Assembly: GCA_019137255.1 (NCBI GenBank) | Contig: WPDH01000065.1 | Span: 248,001 to 312,000, forward strand | Origin: Corinectria fuckeliana | Taxonomy: Eukaryota > Ascomycota > Sordariomycetes > Hypocreales > Nectriaceae | DNA length: 64,000 bases | Direction of reading: 5' to 3' | Shown: positions 54,027 to 64,000 of the stretch, piece after piece | Numbering within the stretch: position 1 is the first letter of the stretch | How the letters are laid out: each line of letters starts with the position of its first letter | Translations under genes and position numbers: made by a program | The notes under the pieces: generated by a model | What the model was told of the DNA's origin: nothing | Database searches by the model: none | The model's input: only the letters and a program-made list of their open reading frames with translations

Positions 54027-57000
54027 TCGCACAACTCGTACCCCCGTCGACCGCTGTGGGACGCGTCCATCCGCACTGAGACTGGCGGCCTCCCCCTTGT
54101 CGCCCTTACTTGACATTGACCAGGCACACGTGGTGCAGTCGCTTCGGACTAGGGCGAGGGAGGAGGGGTGCGGCCGCCATCCCCGGACCAGGGAGGGATA
54201 CCTACATGCACGGAGGACGGATGCCGCAGTCTAGGACGACGTGTGGAACGGGCTAAGAACCTGCCGGCAAGGGCCTTCCGCTTCCACGGGGGCCCGGGGA
54301 GGGAAGCGGCGCACAGAGATTGACCAGGAGGCGGTGCATTGCATGGTGCGCCCGGGCCAGGGCCACAACTCTGGCATTTACGAAGACTGTCAGGTTGAAA
54401 CTCGTTGATTGTCGCTAACTAACTGCCGGTCTTCGTCTGATCCACCAGCTCGAGCAAAGGAAATTACCCAGAACTCTGATGGCTGGGTCGTTTCACTCTT
54501 GGGTTGTCTCGGTTCATCCTCATGGCGAAGCCGTTCACCGCCCGTATCTCATAACCAGTTCCGTGGTCGTGGTCGTGGTCTCTTTCCCCTTTTTGATTCG
54601 CGGAAACTCCCTCGCGGCAAACCGGCCACCGATAAAGTGGGATTGACAGCTCCTCCAGAAAGGAGTGAGTGATGAGGGCATTGATGCGCGCTCGAACGAT
54701 TGCACGGTTTGATATGCAACGTTGACGGTCCGGGCTACTCTCCACGATCTTTGACCCGACGCGTGGCTCATGATCCTTCCTCCCTATCTCAAAGGCCCTG
54801 CCTTCATGGCCAATGTGGGTTTAGGTTGACGGGGAATTGAGGAAACAGGGCGGGAATTATCTCGATTCAGTTCGCTCGTTGTTCGTCCAAGCTGGCAAGG
54901 CCCTGTTCGACTTGTCAAAATCCCAGCACCCAGGGTCGTCAGGCACGGGACGTGAGGGGCGGTCGAGCCCCCCTGTCCATCATGGATGGTTCTTGCCATG
55001 CCATCTAAAGAGTATCCCTGCAGACGCGTTCCCAGGCTGACGGAGAGCAGAGGCCAGGTCGGAGTCGCGTTTGTGGCTAGTTATCCCAACTTACCCCGAC
55101 GAAGTCGACTTGCATTGGGCAACCTCAGAGCCGGCTTTGGTATTTACACCTAACCCAAGGCGTCATCGTTGTGCATCTCGAGGCCCTTGAGGCCCTTGCC
55201 ATACTGCGCCTAACGCGTCTATTCACAACGACTTCACAAAACGCGGATAGGACATGTCTATTGCACAAGCCTGGATCCTCTCATGCGAGAGAAGCCTGGC
55301 CTTCTGTCGCTTGGATAGGCACGGAATGTCAATGGATGTCGCTGAAGGTGATGAAGGATATGGGCAGTTGCGTTGATGCGTCCACGGCGCATCTTGCTAC
55401 GCACATCGGCTCGTCCATCTCATCACAAGTCCGGAGCGCTCTGTCTGTACAAACGGGCACGGAACCGTGCCTGGGTCAAGACTCCGTACATCCGTGCATT
55501 CGAATTGCATGGATTAATTAACGACAGGGGTGCCTATATGCAGAAGGAAAGCAGGCCACGCTTACATGACGCCCCACTGGCCGAGAGTCTTTGGATTGGG
55601 CTCCTGAACGACGATCTCCTAATTAATGCTTGCTTTTGAGTCACGTCCGCCAACGAAGTTACGCGTCGGGGGTCTTAGAGAAGCAAACCGACTGGCCCAG
55701 CCACCGAGGCTGCAAAACGCCCGAGTTGCCCGGTCCCACATCTCACTTTGACGGTTCGCGCCCGAGTCTGTTTAAGCATCGACGGTGGTCTGGATCTACT
55801 ACGCCGTACTCTGTATAAGCTGATGGCGATCAGTGGCTACGGCTGTCACAGCTGAGGTGCGCCTCGAGGCCCGATAAAAGTGTTGGCCGTTGTGTGGTTG
55901 CATGCTTACTACGGAGTAAGTAGTTGGTGGAATACGAGCACTAACTAACTACTTACCAACTTCACCTACCGCAAAGAGTCAGTGCGAGGCTATCCGATTG
56001 ATATGTATCTGCTTCAAACCTGGACTTATCAGATGGTAAAAGCTTGTCTCCATAGGTAACTAGTCCAAGACACTCTTGCACAAATGTCGCGCACATGGCA
56101 AGCCGTTTCCCACTTGGGGATCTCGTGAGCTTGCAAGACCGACAGAGAGGTGTAAGGCTAAATCTTCAGCCCGCTTTCGAGGCTTGAGTCCATCGTCTCA
56201 GACTGCGCGAGACAAGGCAGGGTCGCATAGGAAGAAGCAAACATGCCTCAACTTTCGAGCCATGTGGCAACCTTACCAACCTCGTACCGCACACCGCACC
56301 TCTATCGGACTTGATACCGACGCACGCAGGGACCATGCTGGGACCGACGTCGGTGAGATCTTGTAAGTGGAAGTGGCGGCAATACGGAGCATGAAGCCTC
56401 TTAGGGACGTCGTTGTTTTATCTTGAAAGAGCGATGACAAGTTAAACGACATATTCGTACACCATCTCAACTCTCTGACATCACACCGCCCGTTGGAGCA
56501 GCTATGGCTGGTTCAAGTCTCGGAGGAAATAACTAGCTGAGTCTTACGCTCCCTGGAGTGAAGATTCTTGAGACGGTCCCCTTCCTCCACTAGGGCTCGA
56601 AGTCGCGCATGCTGAGATGGAGCGTGGCCCACGTTTGCGGAAGACCGCCGCCACCAATCCTCGATTCCCTATCCCCTCCACGGGCGAGAGACATGGCTGA
56701 CCTTCTCCATTTACAACATCCCAAACGCCACGCTTCTCGGCACTGGATATCGGATGGAAGGAGGGGACGCCACATGACCGCACCGTCGGGGGCCTCTTTT
56801 GGGGGCCTCTTTAGATGGGTGCATCTTGAGTGTCTCCTTGGGTAGAGCACCCATCCTGCTGCTGGCAACTTCGCATCGACGAGGCCTTACTTTTGCATCA
56901 TTTCCTAAACGGGATGACATGAAGTACGTAATCTACTTTGTACGTTTCTATGATGTAGGTGGTTTGGGCTCCGTTGTGAACTATGGATTGCGAGCTATAG

Positions 57001-59097
57001 CTTTTCGCAATTTGCTCTGTGCCACCTTGAAACTTGAGTGGACGGCATATGGCGCTTAGTAAAGACTCGTCTTCGTCACCATGCGGCACCGCAAATGCGT
57101 CTTCTGCCCCGTCCGGATAGAACGAGGCTGGTAGGCCAGACTAAGCAGCACGTTGCCTGCACGTAATCGAGAACGCGGATCTGCAGCACGCGAAGGCCTC
57201 GACTCACACTTGAGACGAACGCGTTGGTTGCCGACGTAGTATTTTGCAACTAAGTCGTCGCCCCGTGCTTGCTTCATCGCAAAGCCGGATATGGCACTGT
57301 TTCCCGCTGCAGCCACTCGGAAAAAGGGGTGTGTGTACGGAAGTATGCGTATATGTACGAATATGTGTATGTATATGTATGTATATGCATACGCGTGCGT
57401 TTGTGACGACTGAGGGGCGCCTGGCGCGGAAACAAATCAATTCCCCAGGGTCGTACTTTGTAATTATTAGTCGGAGTATGGGGGGATGTATTGAGTTCTC
57501 CCGTGCCTCGGGCGTCGCCCAGAAACGGCAGTTTCGTATAGAACAACATCAAAGTAAGTATACACACGACCCGCGAGAAGAACGACGATCTCTACGTGTG
57601 AAACGAGGAGAAAAAAAGAACACCCCAGGGAATTAACTCATTAATTACAACATCGGTTACGCCTCTCTGGCTGTAACGCAACGCAACGCAACGCAAACGG
57701 TGGGAGGTAAAGATGGAAACAAAATATTCAACTCCGTGCGTGCGAGAGGAGACGCGACGAAACGCGTGCGTGTGGGGATGGGTGCGTGAATGGGTGAATG
57801 CGTCGATGGATGGAACGAGTTCGTCTGCATGTTGCGGCTTTTGCGACGGTTCGTGTGACGGGGGATATGCGCAGAAGCGGGTTTGGGATAGAGAGAGGAC
57901 TGAAGAGGAGAGAGGAAAGATTGTGAGTTGCGATTTATTACTGGGGATTGTGACATGTTCTAAATGGTGTAAGCGAGCCTTCTTCGTGCTTCTTCGTACA
58001 GAGAGAAACAATCAACCCTTGGCTAATGCGAGTGGGACAATACATGCTGATGTCTGGTCTGAGTGCAAGATAACCGTGATAGATGGGTTTGAGTAATCAG
58101 GGCCCTCGCAACTCTACTCTCGTGACAATGACGACCAACACGACCGGGTATTCTTCATCTTATACAACATCTTTCCCTGACAGCAGACCATGCAAGTACA
58201 TACTCGCAGCCTCCGAACCGAAACGAAACTCCAGTTCCCGCTACAGCTAGGACGGCCTCGTGCCAAACGACGTTCAGCAACGAACAAAGCATTCCTCCCG
58301 CCTACAGACCCCTTTTTTCTCATCTGGCTCATCTGCTTCGTCCATCGCTTCGCAACCAAGCGCCCGACGGACCCCCTGGTCTTGGCGAAAGGCTGCTGCA
58401 CCACGCACGCGCGCCCACGAGAGCGTCGATCGTTGGGGCGAGGCTGCCGGAGGTTGAAAACGGGTGCCCTCGCCCCCAGGTGGGATGTGACACGTTTCTC
58501 GACAATGAACTTATCCAAGGCGATCGATGCCCTGTTTGTCGTACCCAGAGAACACTGGCTCCTTCAAACCCCTGCAGCGTCGTTGTGGAGGAAGGTCGCG
58601 ATGATCCTGTTTGGTGGTGTTGAAACCCATCGTCGAAAAGAGCACAGCCAGCCCATCACAGCAACAACAGACTCTCGATGACGTCCTAATAAAGCCACAT
58701 AAAGCAGAAACCTAGTCCTAGACCCGGCCCGTCCCATGGACTAATCTAAACCTTCGTTCGCATCTGACAGATCTGTCCGGCTCAACCTAACGGTGATGCA
58801 TTACGGCTTACTTCGTAGACGCATAGCATATTGATGCACCCGAAAGCCTGTCAACAAGAAACAAGTATTCCACCCGTGTATTTTATCGCTCAAATTTTTT
58901 GCTATCCAAAATGCCTCGCTGAGCCGCCCAATCTGAAGTAAAAAATCAATAACACCAAGCATAAAAGACTTCATAAAACATCTGAATAAATCTCATGGAA
59001 TGTGAAATGCTCAAGGACCAAAGGGGTATGTATGCCCTTCATTCCAATTCGTAGCCGTAGGCTTGGACTTTGAGGACGGACCGTGGGCCCGGTGTGA

Positions 59098-62000
59098 TCA
59101 GTAGTGGTGATGATGGTGATGATCTAGATCCTTCGACCGGGCGTCATACTCATCATCATCCCTGTGACGCCTGCGTCGGGGTTCGCGATCCTTGTCGCGA
59201 TCCTTGTCCCGGTCCTTGTCATCGTGATCCACGTCGTCCTCGTCTCGATGACGGCGATGACGATGCCTTCGCTTTTCGTCATCATCGCGCTCTCTATCGC
59301 GATCCTTTTCCCGATCTCGCTCACGCTCGCGATCACGGTCACTGCCGTCCTCATCGCGTCTTCGTCGCTCTGGAAATATGTTAGTATCAGTCGAACGTAC
59401 GTGGAACAGGAAGTGCGGCTTACCTCTTAGAACCTGCGTCGCAGAAGCATATGCTTGAATCTCCTCCTTGCTCAGGACTCGGAGGATAATGACAAAGTCG
59501 TCCCTGACCTCGAATCTCTCCTTGCCGATGGTGAGGGCTTCGGGGTTGACAATCTTGCGGCTGACCTTGGTCCACTTGGCACCTGTAGGTGCCTCCTTGA
59601 TCTTCTTGTCTTCCTTGTGAGGCGCAACACCTTCGCGGATGGGGTGAGGCTCCTCAGGAAAGCTGACCTTGGGCTGCTTGAGGATGCCTTTGATGACGGG
59701 CTTGTCGTCCTTCTTTTCACGTGGAGGCGAGACCAGACGAACTTGCTTAGTCTCTGTACCGGGTGATGCGATCTCTCGGCCACGGGGCTCATCCTTGGAG
59801 GAGTAGGCCGGCTTGGTTTCTGGTGAGGTCTTCGACTCAGAGGAAGAACTCAAGTCCCTCGCGGATTTAGAATCAAGAGTCTTCGAGTCCCTCACAGGCT
59901 TGGGGTCAGGTGGAGACCTGGAATCCCTGGTAGGCTTGTAATCTTTGGTAGTCCGAGCATCCTTGGCGGGCGAGAATGAGCGAGGCTTCGTCGTCTCAAT
60001 CACGGCAGGCTTGTCTTTGTCCTTCTCCTTGTCCGAAGATTTCAAGGCTGCAAGCTGCTCCTTGAGCTGCTTCAACTCCGAGGCATCGTTGGGGTTGAAG
60101 GCGCCGGAGTTGCGATGGCGTCGAGTTGACTTTTTGCCCTCGTCAGAGTCGGAGGCGGAGATGACGGCCTCGCCACTCTTTCGCGGGTCAACCTCTCGTC
60201 GGCTCGTTTGCTTGAGCTCAATGGTGTCCTTGACATCAGAGCGACCTCTATCGTAGTCTCGACGACTTGGTGGCTCCTGGATAGCTGCCCTGGGTCGGTC
60301 ACGGTCATCGGTGTCTCTCTTCCGGTCACGCTCGTCCGCATCTCTCTTTCGATCACGCTCGTCAGCGTCTCTCTTTCGATCACGCTCGTCTGCGTCTCTC
60401 TTTCGATCACGCTCATCCACTTCTCTTTTTCGGTCACGCTCATCTACCTCTCTCTTTCGTTCACGTTCACGGTCCTCATCGGAGCCACGGCGTCCCTTGA
60501 CCTCGGTGTCCTTTGTGCGCTTATCCTCATCCTTGGTCGAGGGTGCAAGGCCTACGGCTGCCGCGGCAATGCCAAGACCCGAGGCCATCTTGTCACGGAA
60601 TCGGGGGCGTTCTTTATCCTCGTCCTCACCACCCTTCTTGCTCTCTCGCCTGTCACGGCGAGGCTCCTTGGGCTCGGCACGGGCTCGGCGCACCCGTTCC
60701 TCGCGGTCGAAGTCCGACTCGCGAGGGAGCTCCTCGTCAGATCGCTTCTTGGGCTCCTCGATTTGCGAGTCTCGTCGACGCTCATAATCGTCGACGAGGT
60801 CAGTACGAATACCGAAACCGCGAGTAGGGACCCTTTCATCGCGGAAGTAGTTTGGTTGGGGTTCATATGCTGGTTGAGCGTCGTATACCGGCTGGGCATC
60901 ATACACCGGCTGAGCATCATATACCGGTTGAGCATTATATGCCGGTTGAACATTGTATGCTGGCTTAGCGTCGTATACCGGTTTGGCGTCATATACCGGT
61001 TTAGCTTCATATGCTTGAGGCTTGTATGCTTGAGACTCATACGGTTGGGGCTCATATGATTGTGGCTCATAAGTCAGGGCTTGATATCCGGGCTGGGGCT
61101 CATAGCGCTTTGCGTTGGTCTCAAGGTCACGAAGTTCTCGCATGTCCCTCTCATCCTCGCGGCTGCGGTAGTAATCGTCGTGGTGCTGCGATCGCGGGGT
61201 TCCCTCCTGGTACAGAGAAACAGGCCTGGGCCGTTTACCCTCGGCCGGGGGCACCATCTTGGTCACGGTGATGGGCTCAGGAGGCGCCGGGGCAAGAGGC
61301 GGTACGTGTCGAGCACTGTCACGTCCCTGAGACAGTTTGTCGAAGCCTCGGGTGCTGGGAGGCGGCCCACCACGGGTTTCGTATGGACGGGTGGTGGTGG
61401 TGCTCGTAGTGTTGCTGGTGCCGCGAGACAGATCGGGGCTGGGGTTAACATTGAGAGTTCGCTGATCGGCGTTGTAGTTGAGGTTTGGGCGGTAGTATCC
61501 GCGGTCAAAGCTCTCCTGCCTGCGCGACCGCGACGGCTGGGGGTGGTCGAGATCGTAGCGAACCAGCTCCCCCGCGTTGGTGTACTGGTAGCCATCATCG
61601 CCGTAGTCGATGGTGGCGGAGCTGTGTCGAGGGTTGCTGGGGTAGGTGACGGACGGGCGAGAGCTGCGATAGGCGTCGGTCTCGCGGGCCAGGCTGTCGC
61701 TGCGGTCTCTGCCACGGGCGTAGTCGTCACTAGTCCCCAGCTGCTCGTCGTAAGGGCGCGCAGCGGTGCTGCGGGAACGTATGGAAGAGGCAGGCTGGGT
61801 GTAGAACTGCCCCTCGCTGGCCCGGTAGTCGTCTCGGATGGGACTGCCGGCGCGAGCGTTGGAAGAGTGGGACGGGCCGGGGTTGGGGCGGTCCTTTTGG
61901 GTGGTCATGACGATGACGGGCGGGCGGGCGCTCTGGGAGTCGAGGGTCGAGGAGCGGTGGGCGCGGGTTACGTCTCGCGTGGTTGGGCGCTGAGAGCGAG

Positions 62001-62256
62001 GATCCTGAGTGACGGCGTAGGTGCGGGTGGTGGTTGAGGGGACGGCGGCGGAGGACGTGGTCGTCACGTAGCCGCGGGGCACGGTGGAAGCGGTCGTAGA
62101 GACGGGCCCGGGGATAGTCCTGGTGGACGAGGGCATAACGTGCATGTCACCGGCGTAGAGGGAAGTGTAACCGATGCTGGCGGGGAGCGAGGATCTTGCA
62201 GGGTTGAACGTGGCCGACCGCCCGGTCGGCGTGTAGCCGTGATAGCGATCGGTCAT
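59098..62256 (-). CDS. Large charged protein with DUF8035-like domain
   Basis: Exons 59424-62256 and 59098-59369 are joined over a 54-nt intron whose length is a multiple of three; GTAAGC donor, TACTAAC branch and TTTCCAG acceptor are all present. The product is 1034 aa, with ATG at 62256 (MTDRYHGYTPTGRSATFNPA). The N-terminal third is Ser/Tyr/Arg-rich and disordered. Then come VYDAQP-type hexapeptide repeats (encoded 60850-61050), a block of DERDRKRDA nonapeptide repeats (60309-60470), and a short conserved domain: KWTKVSRKIVNPEALTIGKE, then RFEVRDDFVIILRVLSKEEI. This fits the small domain I remember as DUF8035. The tail is an RD/RE/RS-like charged block ending DLDHHHHHHY. Such compositions occur in nuclear RNA-processing proteins and in cortical scaffolds. 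The function is unknown. Confidence 0.78.
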   Translation of the reverse strand: MTDRYHGYTPTGRSATFNPARSSLPASIGYTSLYAGDMHVMPSSTRTIPGPVSTTASTVPRGYVTTTSSAAVPSTTTRTYAVTQDPRSQRPTTRDVTRAHRSSTLDSQSARPPVIVMTTQKDRPNPGPSHSSNARAGSPIRDDYRASEGQFYTQPASSIRSRSTAARPYDEQLGTSDDYARGRDRSDSLARETDAYRSSRPSVTYPSNPRHSSATIDYGDDGYQYTNAGELVRYDLDHPQPSRSRRQESFDRGYYRPNLNYNADQRTLNVNPSPDLSRGTSNTTSTTTTRPYETRGGPPPSTRGFDKLSQGRDSARHVPPLAPAPPEPITVTKMVPPAEGKRPRPVSLYQEGTPRSQHHDDYYRSREDERDMRELRDLETNAKRYEPQPGYQALTYEPQSYEPQPYESQAYKPQAYEAKPVYDAKPVYDAKPAYNVQPAYNAQPVYDAQPVYDAQPVYDAQPAYEPQPNYFRDERVPTRGFGIRTDLVDDYERRRDSQIEEPKKRSDEELPRESDFDREERVRRARAEPKEPRRDRRESKKGGEDEDKERPRFRDKMASGLGIAAAAVGLAPSTKDEDKRTKDTEVKGRRGSDEDRERERKREVDERDRKREVDERDRKRDADERDRKRDADERDRKRDADERDRKRDTDDRDRPRAAIQEPPSRRDYDRGRSDVKDTIELKQTSRREVDPRKSGEAVISASDSDEGKKSTRRHRNSGAFNPNDASELKQLKEQLAALKSSDKEKDKDKPAVIETTKPRSFSPAKDARTTKDYKPTRDSRSPPDPKPVRDSKTLDSKSARDLSSSSESKTSPETKPAYSSKDEPRGREIASPGTETKQVRLVSPPREKKDDKPVIKGILKQPKVSFPEEPHPIREGVAPHKEDKKIKEAPTGAKWTKVSRKIVNPEALTIGKERFEVRDDFVIILRVLSKEEIQAYASATQVLRGKPHFLFHVRSTDTNIFPERRRRDEDGSDRDRERERDREKDRDRERDDDEKRRHRHRRHRDEDDVDHDDKDRDKDRDKDREPRRRRHRDDDEYDARSKDLDHHHHHHY
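60309..60470. repeat. 27-nt coding tandem repeat (DERDRKRDA)
   Basis: Five to six copies within the DUF8035-like gene, three of them nearly identical at the DNA level, suggesting recent slippage or unequal exchange. Copy number may vary between strains. Confidence 0.8.
60850..61050. repeat. Coding YDAQP/YEPQ tandem repeat
   Basis: About ten degenerate 18-nt units encoding VYDAQP, AYNVQP, VYDAKP and YEPQ variants in the DUF8035-like gene. Confidence 0.75.
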
Positions 62257-64000
62257 GGTAACTAACAGTGGGGGGATGAGATGAGCAGCCTCGAGGACGG
62301 TACCAGTCGGGGGGGACGAGGCTGCAAATGACGCGACCGACACGGGCTACCCAGAGGCGGTTACTGGGGTGCGAAACCCGTTGAGATAGCGTGGGGAGGT
62401 TTTGGTGTTGCGTAGTGCGTGCTGTTGTTGGCCGGTCGCACGCGGCGGGAGAGGTTTTCTGCAGTTGGCCGGGGGGGGTTGAGGGCGACGGTGATGGTGA
62501 GGGTGGTGGTGATGGTGGGATGACGGTGATGACGATAAGAACAAGCAGAGGCTGACGTAGAAGGCGAAGAGACAAGTCGGGAGCAAGGACCACCACGTGA
62601 GGGGTCAAGCTCGGGGATGGTGTCAGCAGAAACCGGAGGATTAGTCTCGTAGTGGTATAATCGAATAAGCAAAAGAGCCGGAGCCGGTGGTTTGATCGCG
62701 GGGCTGCCTTTTTGCAACTATCTTTTTTTTGGGGGGGGCCTCTTGTGTCTTGTTCGGCCGCCGCCAAATCCGAGAAGGATCGATCACAGGACGGGCAACG
62801 CGGCTTGGCGGGTCGGGCTTCCTTTGTTCGATGGAATCGACGGGGGTAGAAACAACTCCACAAGGCCCGGTGGAGTAGGTAAGACCAGGTGAGCTGTAGA
62901 GAGGATCGAGAGGCGAGAAGTCGGGAACTGGAGAGAGAAGAGGGAGAGAGAGTCGACGGCTCGAGGAGAAGGGCAATGGAGAAGAGCAAAGACGGATGGA
63001 TATCCCTTCTAGTCTTACAAGTTCTTCTCCCTCCGGACTGCCTTTTTCGTTCAATCCCAGGAAGTGACTGAGTCGGTCGCGGAATCGCTAAAACAGGGTC
63101 AGCATATTAATAGTACTGATAGTAATAAACCCCCCGTTGGAGTCGATAAGAACTAACGTAGCGGACCACTGCAAGTACGAAGTAAACCAGGCTCGCGATG
63201 GGAATGCCGATGACGATCGTATGCAGTGACGTGGGCCTGTCTCAATAGTCTGTCTGTCCGGGTAATCAGTCTAATATGGCCTGGTTCACGCTGGCGTCAG
63301 GACGGACTCTGCAACGTAAAGTTCTTCGAGCGAGTTCGACGTCTCACTATGACTTATTAGTCAGTAAGTCAAGATGGGTCGGGATTTTCGTTCTTTCTGC
63401 CGATTGGCAACTGTCATAGGTCGACAATTGGAATTGTGTTTGCCGTACCTCGATGCTTTGCAAGACGATGTGGTCTGTCACCTCTCACCGGCCTGGAATG
63501 ATGACCTGACCTGTGCAGAAAAGATATGTGACCAAGAGGCACAACAACAACAAAGCTGAGCCGGTCTGTTTAGGTCGCCGGGCTTCAATGCTTCCTCCCC
63601 GGTCAGTGCGATCGATCACTCGCTGCGAGACAACGTCGGTACCACCGTTAGAAACCTAGAAACCCGAGACGGTGATCTTTCTGAGCTTGGGCTGGCAGCT
63701 GGTGGATACCAGGCCTTCCCCGACAGCTTGAAAGGACGACGCTTGACAGGCAATGTCGCCTCCAGGTAGTCGGACCCTGGTTCGGGGAGTGTGTGGAGAA
63801 GACGGTGGACGGTGGACGGTGGATAAAGGCGAAGCGATCAGCAGGATTGGGCCCCAACGACGATGCAGCAACTGCCAAGGAAAAGGCGCTTGTTGAGGCT
63901 CTGTCCTGGAAGCTCAGCGGTTCAGCGGTTCAGCGGTAGAGGAGGTATGGAAGTTGCGCTGGTGGCGCCGATAGACACAAGGTGTACGTACGCACACCCT
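62257..64000. other. Promoter/leader of the DUF8035-like gene and right-edge sequence
   Basis: 62257-63060 on the minus strand is pyrimidine-rich with several short frames, as expected for a long leader. 63.1-64.0 kb shows a TACGAAGTA word (63176) and a 61-codon plus-strand ATG frame at 63374-63559 (MGRDFRSFCRLATVIG..., Gln-rich end) with no recognised family. Nothing else is supported. Confidence 0.45.

Larger units (their letters stand above)
47101..59097. other. 12-kb gene-poor region
   Basis: No complete gene is supported between the Medusa-like leader and the end of the DUF8035-like gene. Most frames are under 120 codons, overlap in several frames and lack motifs. Contents I can name are tandem repeats (48489-48547, 52816-52848, 53970-54026, 57331-57400), several TACGGAGTA/TACGAAGTA words (47905, 51436-51462, 55907, 58808), a 10-bp inverted repeat GTAAGTAGTT/AACTACTTAC at about 55916-55955, and a plus-strand GTGAGT donor near 53282 preceded by a TATA-less CT-rich leader. 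The 58.7-59.1 kb end should be 3' UTR of the next gene. Confidence 0.5.

Noticed and set aside
58114..58681. Opposed 135- and 163-codon frames near 58.3 kb
   Set aside because: Mutually antisense, basic Arg-rich composition, located in the likely 3' UTR of the DUF8035-like gene; no family.
62147..62989. 280-codon minus-strand frame before the DUF8035-like gene
   Set aside because: Overlaps the coding start in another frame and is a CT-rich leader translation.
1..64000. Secondary-metabolite cluster, CRISPR or mobile-element system
   Set aside because: Only a lone LaeA-like methyltransferase and a lone SDR, 8 kb apart; no synthase, transporter, transposase, reverse transcriptase or regularly spaced repeats.

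Overview
The window is nuclear DNA from a filamentous ascomycete (Pezizomycotina, most likely Sordariomycetes; I cannot name the species). The reasons are short 50-150 nt introns with GTAAGT-type donors, CTAAC-type branch points and YAG acceptors; compact genes separated by wide intergenic spaces; and fungal-specific families (Pal1, LaeA-like methyltransferase, DUF8032-like and DUF8035-like proteins). I see no rRNA, complete tRNA, CRISPR array, transposase, reverse transcriptase or secondary-metabolite megasynthase.

Layout. 0.5-1.9 kb (-): RecA/Rad51-like protein with a degenerate P-loop. 2.8-5.0 kb (-): Pal1 morphology/endocytosis protein. 8.4-9.2 kb (+): decayed Gfd2/YDR514C-like DEDDh nuclease-fold gene. 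9.6-10.6 kb (-): short-chain dehydrogenase. 11.0-11.8 kb (+): tentative small spliced gene. 12.0-15.4 kb (-): GRAM-TBC-EF-hand Rab GAP. 16.7-17.0 kb (+): a 75-aa spliced gene, convergent with an N-terminally lipidated MGCGCSS protein at 17.0-17.7 kb (-). 18.6-20.1 kb (+): nine-exon LaeA-like methyltransferase. 22.0-23.4 kb (+): second-type PKA catalytic subunit. 24.2-25.8 kb (-): tail-anchored inositol-polyphosphate 5-phosphatase. 28.5-30.1 kb (-): casein kinase 1 (Hrr25/CK1-delta type). 34.1-36.4 kb (-): Pro/Gln-rich protein with an NPF cluster. 39.9-40.7 and 41.5-43.0 kb (-): two neighbouring genes sharing a fungal-specific domain; the second resembles the conidiation regulator Medusa. 43-59 kb: about 16 kb without a convincing complete gene, whose left part holds a spliced 5' leader for the Medusa-like gene. 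59.1-62.3 kb (-): large charged DUF8035-like protein. 62.3-64 kb: its leader/promoter and unassigned sequence.

The genes do not form a pathway cluster. They are housekeeping and regulatory: vesicle traffic (TBC GAP, Inp54-like phosphatase, Pal1, NPF protein), signalling (PKA, CK1) and development (Medusa-like pair, LaeA-like methyltransferase). The most unusual features are the multi-exon leader with a short upstream ORF before the Medusa-like gene, the adjacent DUF8032-like paralogues, two near-perfect long hairpins at 33.6 and 38.1 kb on either side of the NPF gene, and a dispersed intergenic word TACGAAGTA/TACGGAGTA. Exon models were built by hand from splice signals and frame; nearly all sum to a multiple of three. 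No database search was possible.
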